23,955 bases of DNA from Planctomycetota bacterium (GTDB lineage: Bacteria; Planctomycetota; Phycisphaerae; WQYP01): assembly GCA_021780285.1 (NCBI GenBank), contig JAJXZA010000333.1:1-23955 (forward strand). The letters run 5' to 3'. Each line of letters starts with the position of its first letter. Positions within the stretch are counted from its first letter, which is position 1. Shown piece by piece: positions 6,304 to 15,166 of this stretch. The translations under genes and the position numbers were made by a program. The notes under the pieces were generated by a model. The model had not been told where the DNA came from and searched no databases. It saw only the letters and a program-made list of their open reading frames with translations.

Positions 6304-7031
6304 TCCGTGAATCCAACATAACTACACCCGGGTTGCATTGAGCGCGTCCTACCGCCCAATCAATGAACAATACGAGCAATAATCGCACGATGCCTTTTTA
6401 TAATAATACTGGTTATCGCACACCCAATCGCAATGTCCTTTGAGATGGCTGGCGAGGGCTTGGGGATGGATAAGGCTGACAATGTGGTCGGCTGCGAGAC
6501 AGGCTCAATACCCAAGCAATCAAGCCGTTACTTGTGCAATAACTCCGGACAACCACTATTTCAAATTCTCCGCCATCACATTCCCATCAATTTACAACTA
6601 TTTCTTTGTGCTCTCCGGGTGCTATGTGGCAAAGTCGTTCTTTATCGACCGCGACCATCGGTTTGCCTCGAATAACAAGGACACATTATATCATTTATTT
6701 ATGTCAAGGCTCCGCCGGGCCTGACCTCGAATAATTCCGAGTGTCAATCCGCATTTGGTCTGCAGCCATCACATCGCCCCGAATTCGCTGAAGCTACTAT
6801 AACCACCGTGCCAAAATCGTAAAAACCAATGGTGAAAATTATATCCTGCAGCAGCGCCGGGATGAAGAGATATTTACAGTCATTGTTATTCGACCATATT
6901 GTGCGCTCAAACCTCTCCGGTTCGATTCGACCGTAGCCAATGCACCCATACCCCCCGACGCGGAGTATCAACGGTCTCGCTTTACCTGAAATCGCTTGAC
7001 CAGCCTGTCGCAGCAGGTTATTCAGGCGGCC
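6304..7031. other. Gene-poor gap of about 730 nt
   Basis: No confident gene. Two overlapping plus-strand frames (6433-6675, 6440-6724) lack ribosome sites and family motifs, although the second gives a fairly protein-like stretch (FPSIYNYFFVLSGCYVAKSF). The sequence is visibly more AT-rich than the flanks, with a TATAAT at 6399-6404 (plus) but no matching -35. It could be a decayed gene or a regulatory spacer upstream of truA. Confidence 0.5.
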
Positions 7032-7763
7032 ATGCGATATAAACTTACAATCGCTTATGATGGCGCCGCTTACTGCGGCTGGCAGCGCCAGCCCGATCCC
7101 GTACCCACAGTGCAACGCACCATTGAACTCGCGGCCGGAGCCATTGTGAGCCATCCGGTAACGGTGGCCGGCTCCTCACGCACCGACACCGGCGTACACG
7201 CCCGCGGTCAGGTTGCCGTTATGGAAACCACCTGCCCCCTTGAACCGCAGCGGCTGCGTATGGCCATCAACAGCCGGTTGCCAGCCGACATAAGCATTCG
7301 GCAGCTCGAACCGTGCTCCGCCGAGTTCGATGTGTCCCGCGCCACCTGCAAACGCTACCGGTACCTCATTTGGAATCAGCGCGACCGGCCCGTTTTTCAG
7401 CGTCATTACGTCTATCATTACTGGCATCCGCTGCAGATTGAGCCGATGCGCCAGGCGTGCCGGCAGTTCCTGGGCACACACGATTTCACGGCCTTTTCCA
7501 GCCGGACTGAAGACCGCCTCAGCACCGTTCGACAGATTTACCATTGCGACATCGGTCAGCGCGGGCCGATAATGATTTTTAGCGTAGAAGGCAGCGGCTT
7601 TTTGTACCATATGGTGCGTAACATGGTGGGCACCATTATTGAAGTTGGTCGCGGGCATTGGCCCGGCGATTGCATCCCCCGGATTCTTGAAAGCAAAGAC
7701 CGCGGCCAAGCCGGCCCCTGCGCCCCGGCCCAGGGTTTGTGCCTGCAGTGGATTCGCTTTTAG
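7032..7763 (+). CDS. truA: tRNA pseudouridine(38-40) synthase TruA
   Basis: Isomerises uridines 38-40 in the tRNA anticodon stem. The 243-residue product matches family length. It has the N-terminal YDGAAYCGWQRQ strand, the catalytic block SSRTDTGVHARGQV with D52 as nucleophile, the middle KRYRYLIWN, and the C-terminal GSGFLYHMVRNMVGTI. The start is the ATG at 7032 with AGGCGG a few nt upstream; a TTG at 6996 would add 12 residues without family support. It heads a likely operon: the glycosyltransferase starts 23 nt after its stop. Certain. Confidence 0.97.
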   Translation: MRYKLTIAYDGAAYCGWQRQPDPVPTVQRTIELAAGAIVSHPVTVAGSSRTDTGVHARGQVAVMETTCPLEPQRLRMAINSRLPADISIRQLEPCSAEFDVSRATCKRYRYLIWNQRDRPVFQRHYVYHYWHPLQIEPMRQACRQFLGTHDFTAFSSRTEDRLSTVRQIYHCDIGQRGPIMIFSVEGSGFLYHMVRNMVGTIIEVGRGHWPGDCIPRILESKDRGQAGPCAPAQGLCLQWIRF

Positions 7764-7786
7764 TACCGTGCTTTCGGAGCGCTGGT

Positions 7787-8941
7787 TTGAAAATTGTGCA
7801 CCTGATTACACGGCTGATCGTCGGCGGCGCTCAAGAAAATACGCTGCTCTCATGCGAAGGGCTTCATCAACGCGGCCACGAAGTCATTTTGATAACAGGT
7901 CCCAGCCTTGGCCCTGAAGGCTCGCTGGAAGCCCGTGCTGCCGCCGGCGGATACCGGGTCGTGCATCTGCCCAGCATGGTGCGGAACCCGCATCCCATAG
8001 ACGATTTTTCGGCATATCGCTCGCTTAAGAAGCTTTTCTCGGAGCTTAAGCCCGATGTCGTACATACCCATTCAAGTAAGGCGGGCATCATCGGACGCGC
8101 CGCCGCCGCCCGCGTCGGTGCAGGGCTTATTGTGCATACCATTCATGGGCTGGCGTTTCACCCATATCAGGCGGCACCCATTAACCGGCTATGGATCTCA
8201 CTCGAACGCTATGCCGCCCGGCGCTGCGATTACATCGTTTGCGTCGCCGATGCCATGACGCGCCAGGCTCTTGCGGCAGGCATCGGCGAGGCGAGGCAAT
8301 ACAGCACCATTTACAGCGGCATGGATGTAGAGCCATTTTTACATCCGCCCCGCGACCGGGCTGCGGTGCGGCACGCGCTTGGCATACCGCAAGACCGCAT
8401 TGTGGTCGGCACGCTGGCGCGGCTCCAGCCGCTAAAAGGGCATGATGATATTTTAAAAATAGCCGGCCAACTTATCGCCGGCAACCCACAACTGCATTTT
8501 TTATGGATCGGCGACGGAGTGTTCAGGCCGCGTTTCGAGCAGGCCATCGCCGCAGCCGGGCTTACGCCGCACTTTACGTTTACCGGGCTGATATCGCCGG
8601 CGGATGTGCCGGGCTTTTTGCCTGCGATGGATATTCTGGCGCATCCAAGCTATCGCGAGGGCCTGCCGCGGGCACTGCCGCAGGCTTTGCTGGCAGGCGT
8701 TGCGGTAATAGCCTACGACTGCGACGGCGCCGCCGAAGTGTGCCGCAACCGCCAAACCGGGCTGTTGGTGCGGCCCGGAGATGTAAATGCTCTGGCCGAA
8801 GCTGTCGCGACCCTGGCCGGCGATGCAGCGTTACGAGCCGCACTTGCCAATAAGGGGCGCGAACTTTGTCGCCGCCAATTTGACGCCCAAGTGATGGTTG
8901 ATAAGCTGGACGAACTTTATCGTCTGCCCAGGCTGCGCTAA
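7787..8941 (+). CDS. GT4-family glycosyltransferase
   Basis: A 384-residue GT-B fold enzyme that transfers a sugar from a nucleotide-sugar, probably in envelope or exopolysaccharide synthesis. The N-domain starts KIVHLITRLIVGGAQENTL, the usual opening of this family. The donor-binding C-domain has VVGTLARLQPLKGHD (207-220), IGDG (241-244) and SYREGLPRALPQALLAG (288-304). The EX7E motif is altered: E291 is kept but the second position is Q299. I choose a TTG start at 7787 because GGAG lies about 8 nt upstream and the product then begins at the conserved first strand; the frame is open back to 7739 inside truA. There is no signal peptide or membrane segment. It sits between truA and an exported protein gene on the same strand. 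Acceptor unknown. Confidence 0.9.
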   Translation: MKIVHLITRLIVGGAQENTLLSCEGLHQRGHEVILITGPSLGPEGSLEARAAAGGYRVVHLPSMVRNPHPIDDFSAYRSLKKLFSELKPDVVHTHSSKAGIIGRAAAARVGAGLIVHTIHGLAFHPYQAAPINRLWISLERYAARRCDYIVCVADAMTRQALAAGIGEARQYSTIYSGMDVEPFLHPPRDRAAVRHALGIPQDRIVVGTLARLQPLKGHDDILKIAGQLIAGNPQLHFLWIGDGVFRPRFEQAIAAAGLTPHFTFTGLISPADVPGFLPAMDILAHPSYREGLPRALPQALLAGVAVIAYDCDGAAEVCRNRQTGLLVRPGDVNALAEAVATLAGDAALRAALANKGRELCRRQFDAQVMVDKLDELYRLPRLR

Positions 8942-8981
8942 ACCACAGAATACGGCCTGCATTGATTGGAGATTTATACAA

Positions 8982-11093
8982 ATGATATTGCACCGCACGA
9001 CAGCACGCTGCAGCTTCACTCTGTGCCGACGCAGGGTTCGAATGATCGCCGTCGCAGCCATGGCTGCGATGCTGCTGTTGCCGGGCGTTCGGCCGGCGCT
9101 CGCCGACAATTCCACGATCCAGACGGACCGAATTCGCGCTGCAATCAACCATCTCGACGACGCTCTGGCGGTGCGCATGCTGCTGATTGCTCCGGGCGAA
9201 AGCGCCAAACTCTCGGCCCCGGCGGTGCAGGTCACATATCGCATCATCCTCCGGAACATGTACAAGTCGGCGCGGCTCACACGCAACGTTTATTTGCGAG
9301 CCGCCTTGATGAACCGCGCCGACGAACTGGCCACCGGCATGAAAGGGTTTGACGATTGGACGATAAAAACCTTAGCCTCCGGCAGTGCCGACAATGCCTT
9401 GCTTGCGGCGTTTATCAAGGCCGGCGCGGGCGCGGGCGACAAAATTCATAACTTCAGCGAGTTGCAAAGATTTACCCAACAAGTCCTTGCGCCGCTGCAG
9501 CCGCTGGCGCTGGCCGCTCTGGCAGCACCCCAGCCGCCGGTAATCTGGCCGCTGCGCAAGGTAACCACCCACGCGGTGTTCCGGGTACGCCGGCACCTGC
9601 CGCCGTTTGCCCTTACCATTGCCGCGGTGCAGGGCGCCAATATTATGCCCGACATTCGCACAGCCCTTAAGCAGGTGCTGACGCAACTGCAGCAGCAATC
9701 GAACAATCAGCCTGATAATCCGGCCATTCGAAATTACTACAGCCTTATGCTCCAATGCCTTTCGCTGGCCAAGCGCCTGCAGGCAAGTTCTATTCTGGGG
9801 GCCCAGAGCCAGAGTAAATTGAGCCGCCAGTTATGGATCGGCCTGGCGCTTTTCAAGGATCCACGAACGCGCAACGCCGGGATCCGCCGTTTGCGCGACA
9901 TCAGCGAAATCGTCCACGCACTTAACGCGGTGGCGCAATCAGCCCTGCCATCGGGGCCGCGCATGGTGCTCGGTCGCCGCCTGCATGAAGCCATTGAGCA
10001 ACTGGACAGCCCCGACCGCCGCGCAGCAGCGCACGCGCAAATTGATGCGTTGCTGCGCCTGGTTGCCGCTTACAACGCCTTTGCCGCCGCTGCCGCGGAG
10101 CATCCGATGCCGACACTGCAGTTGGCATGGTCGCGCGTGAACAAAGCCGGCCGAAGCGCATTCGATCAAACAATGATCCTTCTGCAGGACCAGTACGACC
10201 AGCGCTCAGTACAACAGGGCATAGCGCGGCTGGACGTGATTGCCGGAAACTTGCAGCGCATCGCCGACATGCCCGCCGAAGAGACTGAGGCGCTCATTTA
10301 CAAACCCAAACCAATAGGCGGCGTACAGCGCAATATCGCCCGCTGGGCCAAACATATAGGCATGGCCCCAGACAGCGTAAGCGATGCGGCACGCGATTTT
10401 GACGCCTTCAAAGGCGGCCTCGACCTGCTGAGCCAGATTCGCCGGGCGATGCCGCAATCAACTCCTGACGCCTTGATTCGCCGGTTAAGCGCCGGGCATT
10501 ATGACGCTTTTATCAAGCTGTTTTTTAAAACGCAGCAGGCCCTGATCAACTCGCTGGCCTCGCCGCGGTTTGATCCGCACAACGACGAAAATAAACTTAC
10601 CCGGGAACTGGCCGTGTTTCAGGCGACGCGCAATATGGCAGCCCTTGAAACACCTGGCAGCATAACACCGCTGGCACAGCTAAATGCTTGGGGCGGCTGG
10701 CAGCTGTCGCCGGAAGCGATGCGACTGCTGCGCGATCAGTTGGAGCAGGCCCTGGCCGGCAAGTATGCGTCGGAGTTGGGTCTTGCTTCGTCAACCGATG
10801 CGTGGATCAACTTTTCAGTCGGGGCGCCGGCTATCAACAATCTCGCGGCCATCACCGGGCCGCTTGTTCCCCAGCTAACCGCCGCCCCTGGCCGATGGGC
10901 CACCTACTGCCTGAAGGCCTCTGAACCAGCGCCGGGCGGAGCCATGTTCGGCAATTCGCTTGATGCCCTCATGCTGGCCTGCAAACACCTCAACGACGCC
11001 GCCTACGACCATGCCGCCGGCAACGATGAAGCAGCGCAAAGCAGCTTTCAACGGGCCATTGGCACGCTGGGACAGATGCATCCGCAACCATAA
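8982..11093 (+). CDS. Exported 703-aa alpha-helical protein, unknown function
   Basis: The start at 8982 has GGAG 10 nt upstream and lies 40 nt after the glycosyltransferase stop. The N-terminus is a signal peptide: basic CRRRVR (15-20), hydrophobic MIAVAAMAAMLLLPG (21-35) and likely cleavage after A41 in RPALA. The mature part is rich in Ala, Leu, Gln and Arg with few aromatics, suggesting long helices or helical repeats (for example 210-245 around TALKQVLTQLQQQ). I see no catalytic motif, lipobox or membrane anchor. Third gene of the probable truA operon. A periplasmic or surface structural role is possible but not shown. Confidence 0.8.
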   Translation: MILHRTTARCSFTLCRRRVRMIAVAAMAAMLLLPGVRPALADNSTIQTDRIRAAINHLDDALAVRMLLIAPGESAKLSAPAVQVTYRIILRNMYKSARLTRNVYLRAALMNRADELATGMKGFDDWTIKTLASGSADNALLAAFIKAGAGAGDKIHNFSELQRFTQQVLAPLQPLALAALAAPQPPVIWPLRKVTTHAVFRVRRHLPPFALTIAAVQGANIMPDIRTALKQVLTQLQQQSNNQPDNPAIRNYYSLMLQCLSLAKRLQASSILGAQSQSKLSRQLWIGLALFKDPRTRNAGIRRLRDISEIVHALNAVAQSALPSGPRMVLGRRLHEAIEQLDSPDRRAAAHAQIDALLRLVAAYNAFAAAAAEHPMPTLQLAWSRVNKAGRSAFDQTMILLQDQYDQRSVQQGIARLDVIAGNLQRIADMPAEETEALIYKPKPIGGVQRNIARWAKHIGMAPDSVSDAARDFDAFKGGLDLLSQIRRAMPQSTPDALIRRLSAGHYDAFIKLFFKTQQALINSLASPRFDPHNDENKLTRELAVFQATRNMAALETPGSITPLAQLNAWGGWQLSPEAMRLLRDQLEQALAGKYASELGLASSTDAWINFSVGAPAINNLAAITGPLVPQLTAAPGRWATYCLKASEPAPGGAMFGNSLDALMLACKHLNDAAYDHAAGNDEAAQSSFQRAIGTLGQMHPQP

Positions 11094-11233
11094 GATTGAA
11101 AAATCGCCAAACCCGCCTGCCACGTACTCCAACTCCAGCAGCGAAGCTGCAGAAATCGTAATATTGCCGCCACAACCAAGGGGCACAATCGCATCTGCTC
11201 CGGCCTGGCGTCAAAGGTAACAGCCGTGCTTGT

Positions 11234-13042
11234 CTACTCGGAGGAGCTTTCGTCGGACTCTTCAGCGGGTTCCGCGGCTTCGCCATTGCCGCCGCTGGGG
11301 ACAATAAGTCCCAGCGTGGCCAGCACCGAACCATCCAGAAAACCTTCGAGCTTGCGCGACCGCACCGGGTGCTGCAGTTTGCGGATGGCTTTGGCTTCAA
11401 CCTGACGCACACGCTCGCGCGTCACCTTAAAAATGCGGCCCACTTCTTCGAGTGTGTAAGTGTAGCCATCCCCAAGGCCATAGCGGAGCTTGATGATTTC
11501 GCGCTCGCGGTAGGTCAGCGTCTTGAGCACCTGGTCTATGCGGTCGCGCAACATTTCCTGGGTGGCGGTTTCGACGGGATTTTCGGCGGCTTCATCTTCC
11601 AGAAAATCGCCGAAGTACGAATCTTCTGATTCGCCCACGGGCCGATCCAGAGATATGGGATGACGCGCAATTTTAAGCACCCGCCGGCACTCGGCAATGG
11701 GCATCTTGGCTTCTTTGGAAATTTCTTCGATGGTTGGCTCGCGGCCGAGGTCCTGCAGCAGTTTTTTGCTGATGTTGCGCAGCTTCGACATCGTTTCGAT
11801 CATGTGCACCGGTATGCGAATGGTGCGGGCATGATCGGCAATGGCCCGGGTGATGGCCTGACGAATCCACCAGGTGGCGTAGGTGCTGAATTTGTAGCCG
11901 CGGCGATATTCGTACTTATCCACCGCCCGCATCAGGCCGGTGTTGCCTTCCTGAATGATGTCTAAAAACGACAGCCCGCGATTGCGGTACTTTTTGGCGA
12001 TGGACACCACCAGCCGCAGGTTGCCGCCGGAGAGCTTTCGCTTCGCGTCTTCATACTCATTAAACACGAGCTGAATGGCCTGACAACGGCGGATGAGAGC
12101 GTCGGCTTCTTCCAGCACGAGGTCCATCATGCCCTGAAGTTCCTCGAGCATGGCCTGGCGGTCGTCTTCGGTGAGCCGCAGCGATTTGTCGGAGAGCTGG
12201 TTGCGCAGGTTCGAGAGTTTGTTGCTGATGTTCTGCAGCTTGCGCATCAGCGGAATCACCTTGCTGGTACGGAGCGAGAGCTCTTCAAGCAGCGTAACGG
12301 CCTTGCGGCGCCTATTGCGCATGCGGCGCATGATTTCTTCGCGCTGTGCCTCCGAGCAGGCCGGCTTTTGGAGATTTTCCCAATCGAGGCGGTTCTGCTG
12401 AAGAATTTTGCGAACCGTGTTGATGTTTTCCGGAATGCGCTTTGAGATGGTGCCCTTGGCGTCAACCTCGGCTGTACTGATGCGCATGGTGCGGTCGAAC
12501 GGCAACTCGCCGGACGCCACCTGCGCTAAAATATCCACCGCACTGTTGATACAGTAGTCGCTTTCAAGGACTTTGCGCCGAAAGGCCATGCGCGTGAGTT
12601 CGATTTTTTTCGCCAGGCGAATTTCTTCGTCGCGCGTAAGCAGCGGTATTTCGCCCATTTGCGTCAGGTACATGCGCACCGGATCGTCTATGCGCTTGGA
12701 GCCGACCTCGACGGTGTCATCTTCTTTGATGTTTTCAATCTCTTCCTCGGCCTCGATCATCATTTTTTCGTCGGGATCGTCCGGCGCCGCGCTGGCAACC
12801 TGCTTGTTGCCTTCGGCTTCGTCGAGCAGTTCAATGCCGAACTCGTCAAACTGCTGCATTAATGCATCGAGCCGATCAGGCGCTATGGCCTCGTCGGGCA
12901 GAAGCTCGTTAAGCTCCTCGTAGGTGAGGTACCCCTGCGACTTGCCTTTAGAAATCAGCAGTTGAATGTTGGAGCCTGCCTTGGCCAGCGGCACGGTGTT
13001 GACGGTCGCCGGTGGTTGAACCTGGGCTGGGGTCGTGGTCAC
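11234..13042 (-). CDS. rpoD: Primary sigma factor RpoD (sigma70 / SigA)
   Basis: The housekeeping sigma subunit, which directs RNA polymerase to -10/-35 promoters. The 602-residue product has all regions in order: 1.1 (about 25-75, LLISKGKSQGYLTYEELNELL), 1.2 (about 118-145, DDPVRMYLTQMGEIPLLTR), a non-conserved region (about 150-330), region 2 with NLRLVVSIAKKYRNRGLSF, the DLIQEG-like DIIQEG, and KFSTYATWWIRQAITRAI, region 3 (about 411-480), and region 4 with LTYREREIIKLRYGLGDG and the helix-turn-helix TLEEVGRIFKVTRERVRQVE. The start is GTG at 13042, since GGAGG lies 5 nt upstream; a TTG at 13054 overlaps that site. An acidic, Ser-rich tail of about 30 residues follows region 4. It is convergent with the exported-protein gene. 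Certain. Confidence 0.98.
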   Translation of the reverse strand: MTTTPAQVQPPATVNTVPLAKAGSNIQLLISKGKSQGYLTYEELNELLPDEAIAPDRLDALMQQFDEFGIELLDEAEGNKQVASAAPDDPDEKMMIEAEEEIENIKEDDTVEVGSKRIDDPVRMYLTQMGEIPLLTRDEEIRLAKKIELTRMAFRRKVLESDYCINSAVDILAQVASGELPFDRTMRISTAEVDAKGTISKRIPENINTVRKILQQNRLDWENLQKPACSEAQREEIMRRMRNRRRKAVTLLEELSLRTSKVIPLMRKLQNISNKLSNLRNQLSDKSLRLTEDDRQAMLEELQGMMDLVLEEADALIRRCQAIQLVFNEYEDAKRKLSGGNLRLVVSIAKKYRNRGLSFLDIIQEGNTGLMRAVDKYEYRRGYKFSTYATWWIRQAITRAIADHARTIRIPVHMIETMSKLRNISKKLLQDLGREPTIEEISKEAKMPIAECRRVLKIARHPISLDRPVGESEDSYFGDFLEDEAAENPVETATQEMLRDRIDQVLKTLTYREREIIKLRYGLGDGYTYTLEEVGRIFKVTRERVRQVEAKAIRKLQHPVRSRKLEGFLDGSVLATLGLIVPSGGNGEAAEPAEESDESSSE

Positions 13043-13443
13043 AAAAACCTCCAAACAGGCTCCCGCCCGCCAGACGCGGGGATTGCGGGAACCGAAAAAC
13101 CGGTGAATGTCGTGGCGGCCTCAAGCGTATGGTTCACCGGGAACCGACATCAAAGTCCGATTCATCTCGGCTAGCGCCTCTTGGCGCATTCGCTGCGGCT
13201 GGCCATCATCATTTGGCCGGTCTACTTAAAGGCGATACGGCAATAACCCCACGGCGGATCGAACAAGGCTGACGTTACAGCAGAGTGTATTGTTGGCAGC
13301 AAACCCGGTAAAAGTCCTGGCAAGACCGATCTCAACACCGCAGGCGCCGGGCGCATCATCGTCGCACCGACTTTTGCAACGGAGGATACGTACATGGTGT
13401 ACTGCTACCACCCATCCGTTGCCGTGCTCACCCAAGCCTTTCT
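13043..13443 (-). other. Long untranslated leader of rpoD (about 400 nt)
   Basis: No convincing gene. Several short stems lie here: GCGCC/GGCGC around 4 nt near 13173-13187; GGCCA/TGGCC near 13201-13225; and an inverted repeat CCGGTGAA (13100-13107) with TTCACCGG (13133-13140). If the promoter at 13444-13471 is right, this is the 5' leader of rpoD and may be structured. Confidence 0.4.
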
Positions 13444-13471
13444 ATTGTAGCGATAAACCTTGGCCAGTCTA
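13444..13471 (-). promoter_or_regulatory. Putative strong promoter with AT-rich upstream tract (rpoD direction)
   Basis: On the minus strand TAGACT (-35, 13466-13471), a 16-nt spacer and TACAAT (-10, 13444-13449). Directly upstream (13472-13530) is a markedly AT-rich stretch with A/T tracts, like an UP element. Start expected near 13437. Confidence 0.42.
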
Positions 13472-13629
13472 GTGATTTTTTAAATTATCCTCTCATAACT
13501 ATCATAATTTCATATTTACGAATTATTACTGATGCTCTTCCAACCACCGCAAGCTTTGAATTTGCGCTGCGGCTCTGCTTAAGTTCTGGGGGGATAAATC
13601 GCCATGCGCGTAATACCGCCAAAATATTG

Positions 13630-13659
13630 TTGTTTACTTTCACCGTTTGCCGTTAAAAT
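13630..13659 (+). promoter_or_regulatory. Putative promoter for the RicT-like gene
   Basis: TTGTTT (13630-13635), an 18-nt spacer and TAAAAT (13654-13659). A 7-bp stem (CTGTGCC 13683-13689 with GGCGCAG 13700-13706, one G-U) lies in the resulting leader ahead of AAAGGGG and the ATG at 13737. Confidence 0.45.
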
Positions 13660-13736
13660 CCTCCTAAGCTGAAGTTCTTTGCCTGTGCCGTTCCGGTATG
13701 GCGCAGAGCCACTGTCAAAACAATTGAAAGGGGCCT

Positions 13737-15089
13737 ATGCCCATCACGCTCGAACTTATGCCGCTGGAGCCTAAACCTGCCGAACCACCACCGCCCAAAA
13801 CCATGGTTGTGCGATACGGCTATCTGCGGCTGATCGGTGAGTTTGCCAGTGACGTTATCGGCAAAACCGGCTGCGGCACCAAGCTGGTGCTTCGCACCAA
13901 CCGCGGCACCGAAATCGGCGAAATGCTCACCACCGCCTGCGGCAACGGAGGGTGCAGCAAATCTATCACGCGCGATAAACTGCTTGAATATATTGATCTC
14001 TCAGGCGGACGTGATTATCCGTTTTACACCGACGGCCGCGTGCTGCGCGTGGCTACTGCACAAGACCTCGCAAATCAGCAGAGGCTTGACGAGCAGCGCA
14101 GCAAACATCTCACGCAGGCACGGGAACTTGTGGCGATCCATCGGCTCGATATGAAATTGGTCGCCGTCGAACACCTTCTGGGCGGCGAGCGCATTATTCT
14201 TTACTTCACCGCCGAACATCGCATTGATTTTCGCTCGCTGGTGCGCGACCTCGCCCATCAACTCCACAGCCGCATCGAAATGCACCAGGTGGGCGCTCGC
14301 GACGAAGCCCGTATCACAGCCGACTATGAAAAGTGCGGCCAGCACTGCTGCTGCAAACAGTTTTTGAAGGTGCTTACGCCCATTTCAATGCGGGCCGCCA
14401 AAACCCAGAAAGCCACTCTCGATCCTGCAAAAATCAGTGGTCGCTGCGGACGGCTCATGTGCTGCCTCCGCTACGAAGACCAAACCTACGAGGAACTTCG
14501 CAAACGCCTGCCGCGCAAGTTTTCACGCGTGCGCACCAGCGAAGGCGAGGCTTGGGTCATGGAGGGACAAATTCTCACCCAGCTTGTGCTGGTGCAGTAC
14601 GACAACGGCAAGCAGAATGCCGTACCCATGGAACATATCGAAGCTTTTGATTTACCCAAGCCCAAACTGCCCAACGGCAAAACCATGCAGACGCCCTTCG
14701 ACGCCCCGCCGGCGCCAGAGCCGCCGGGCAGACCTGGGCCGCGAGGCGCTCGCCAAGCCGCAAATGCACCGGGCCAGACGTCGCCGCAGGCCGGCAAACA
14801 ACCCAATGGGGGCCAGCCGCCGATGCGCAGTCCGCAAAACCACCCTCAAGGGCAAAATCGCCCGCAGCAGCAGGTTGGCCCACTCCCCGCGAACAAGCCA
14901 CCGGTCACCCCAACCGCAGATGCGCCGGCCCAGTCGGCAATCGCAACGCCGATGGAGCAACCCGCAGTGAAGCCGCCCCAGCAATTATCCAAGGCCGCCA
15001 CCGACACCGCGCCAAGAATGGAACTCAATCCCGCAACAGCAACACCACCGCCTCCACCGCCTGACGTCACCCCCGGCTCATCGGCCTGA
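13737..15089 (+). CDS. ricT: PSP1-domain RicT (YaaT)-like protein with Pro/Gln-rich tail
   Basis: A 450-residue protein. Residues 24-305 match the RicT/YaaT family: a PSP1 core and the Cys blocks YEKCGQHCCCKQFLKVLTPI (C200, C204-206) and KISGRCGRLMCCLRYE (C237, C242, C243). In Bacillus, RicT works with RicA and RicF as a cluster-bearing complex that affects RNase Y processing and sporulation/competence. No RicA/RicF partner is visible here. From about residue 306 to the end the protein is a low-complexity Pro/Gln/Ala tail, unusual for the family and probably disordered. AAAGGGG lies about 7 nt before the ATG. The EVE gene follows after 77 nt. Family assignment strong; function outside Firmicutes less clear. 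Confidence 0.9.
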   Translation: MPITLELMPLEPKPAEPPPPKTMVVRYGYLRLIGEFASDVIGKTGCGTKLVLRTNRGTEIGEMLTTACGNGGCSKSITRDKLLEYIDLSGGRDYPFYTDGRVLRVATAQDLANQQRLDEQRSKHLTQARELVAIHRLDMKLVAVEHLLGGERIILYFTAEHRIDFRSLVRDLAHQLHSRIEMHQVGARDEARITADYEKCGQHCCCKQFLKVLTPISMRAAKTQKATLDPAKISGRCGRLMCCLRYEDQTYEELRKRLPRKFSRVRTSEGEAWVMEGQILTQLVLVQYDNGKQNAVPMEHIEAFDLPKPKLPNGKTMQTPFDAPPAPEPPGRPGPRGARQAANAPGQTSPQAGKQPNGGQPPMRSPQNHPQGQNRPQQQVGPLPANKPPVTPTADAPAQSAIATPMEQPAVKPPQQLSKAATDTAPRMELNPATATPPPPPPDVTPGSSA

Positions 15090-15166
15090 CGGGCCATGGC
15101 TTGAGTGCATCGCGGAGCCGCGACGCACAACTACAGACGGCGAAGCACAACGTTGGAGAGCCGCCC

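Noticed and set aside
6433..6724. Two overlapping plus-strand small ORFs
   Set aside because: No start signals and no recognisable motif; kept only as a note in the gap entry.
6919..6928. GGTTCGATTC, resembling a tRNA T-arm
   Set aside because: Flanking bases do not form the T stem and no acceptor, D or anticodon arms are found.
6744..7154. 136-codon minus-strand open frame
   Set aside because: Overlaps truA antisense, no ribosome site or family motif.
13226..13435. 69-codon minus-strand ORF starting next to the predicted rpoD transcription start
   Set aside because: TTG start, no ribosome site, composition unlike a protein.
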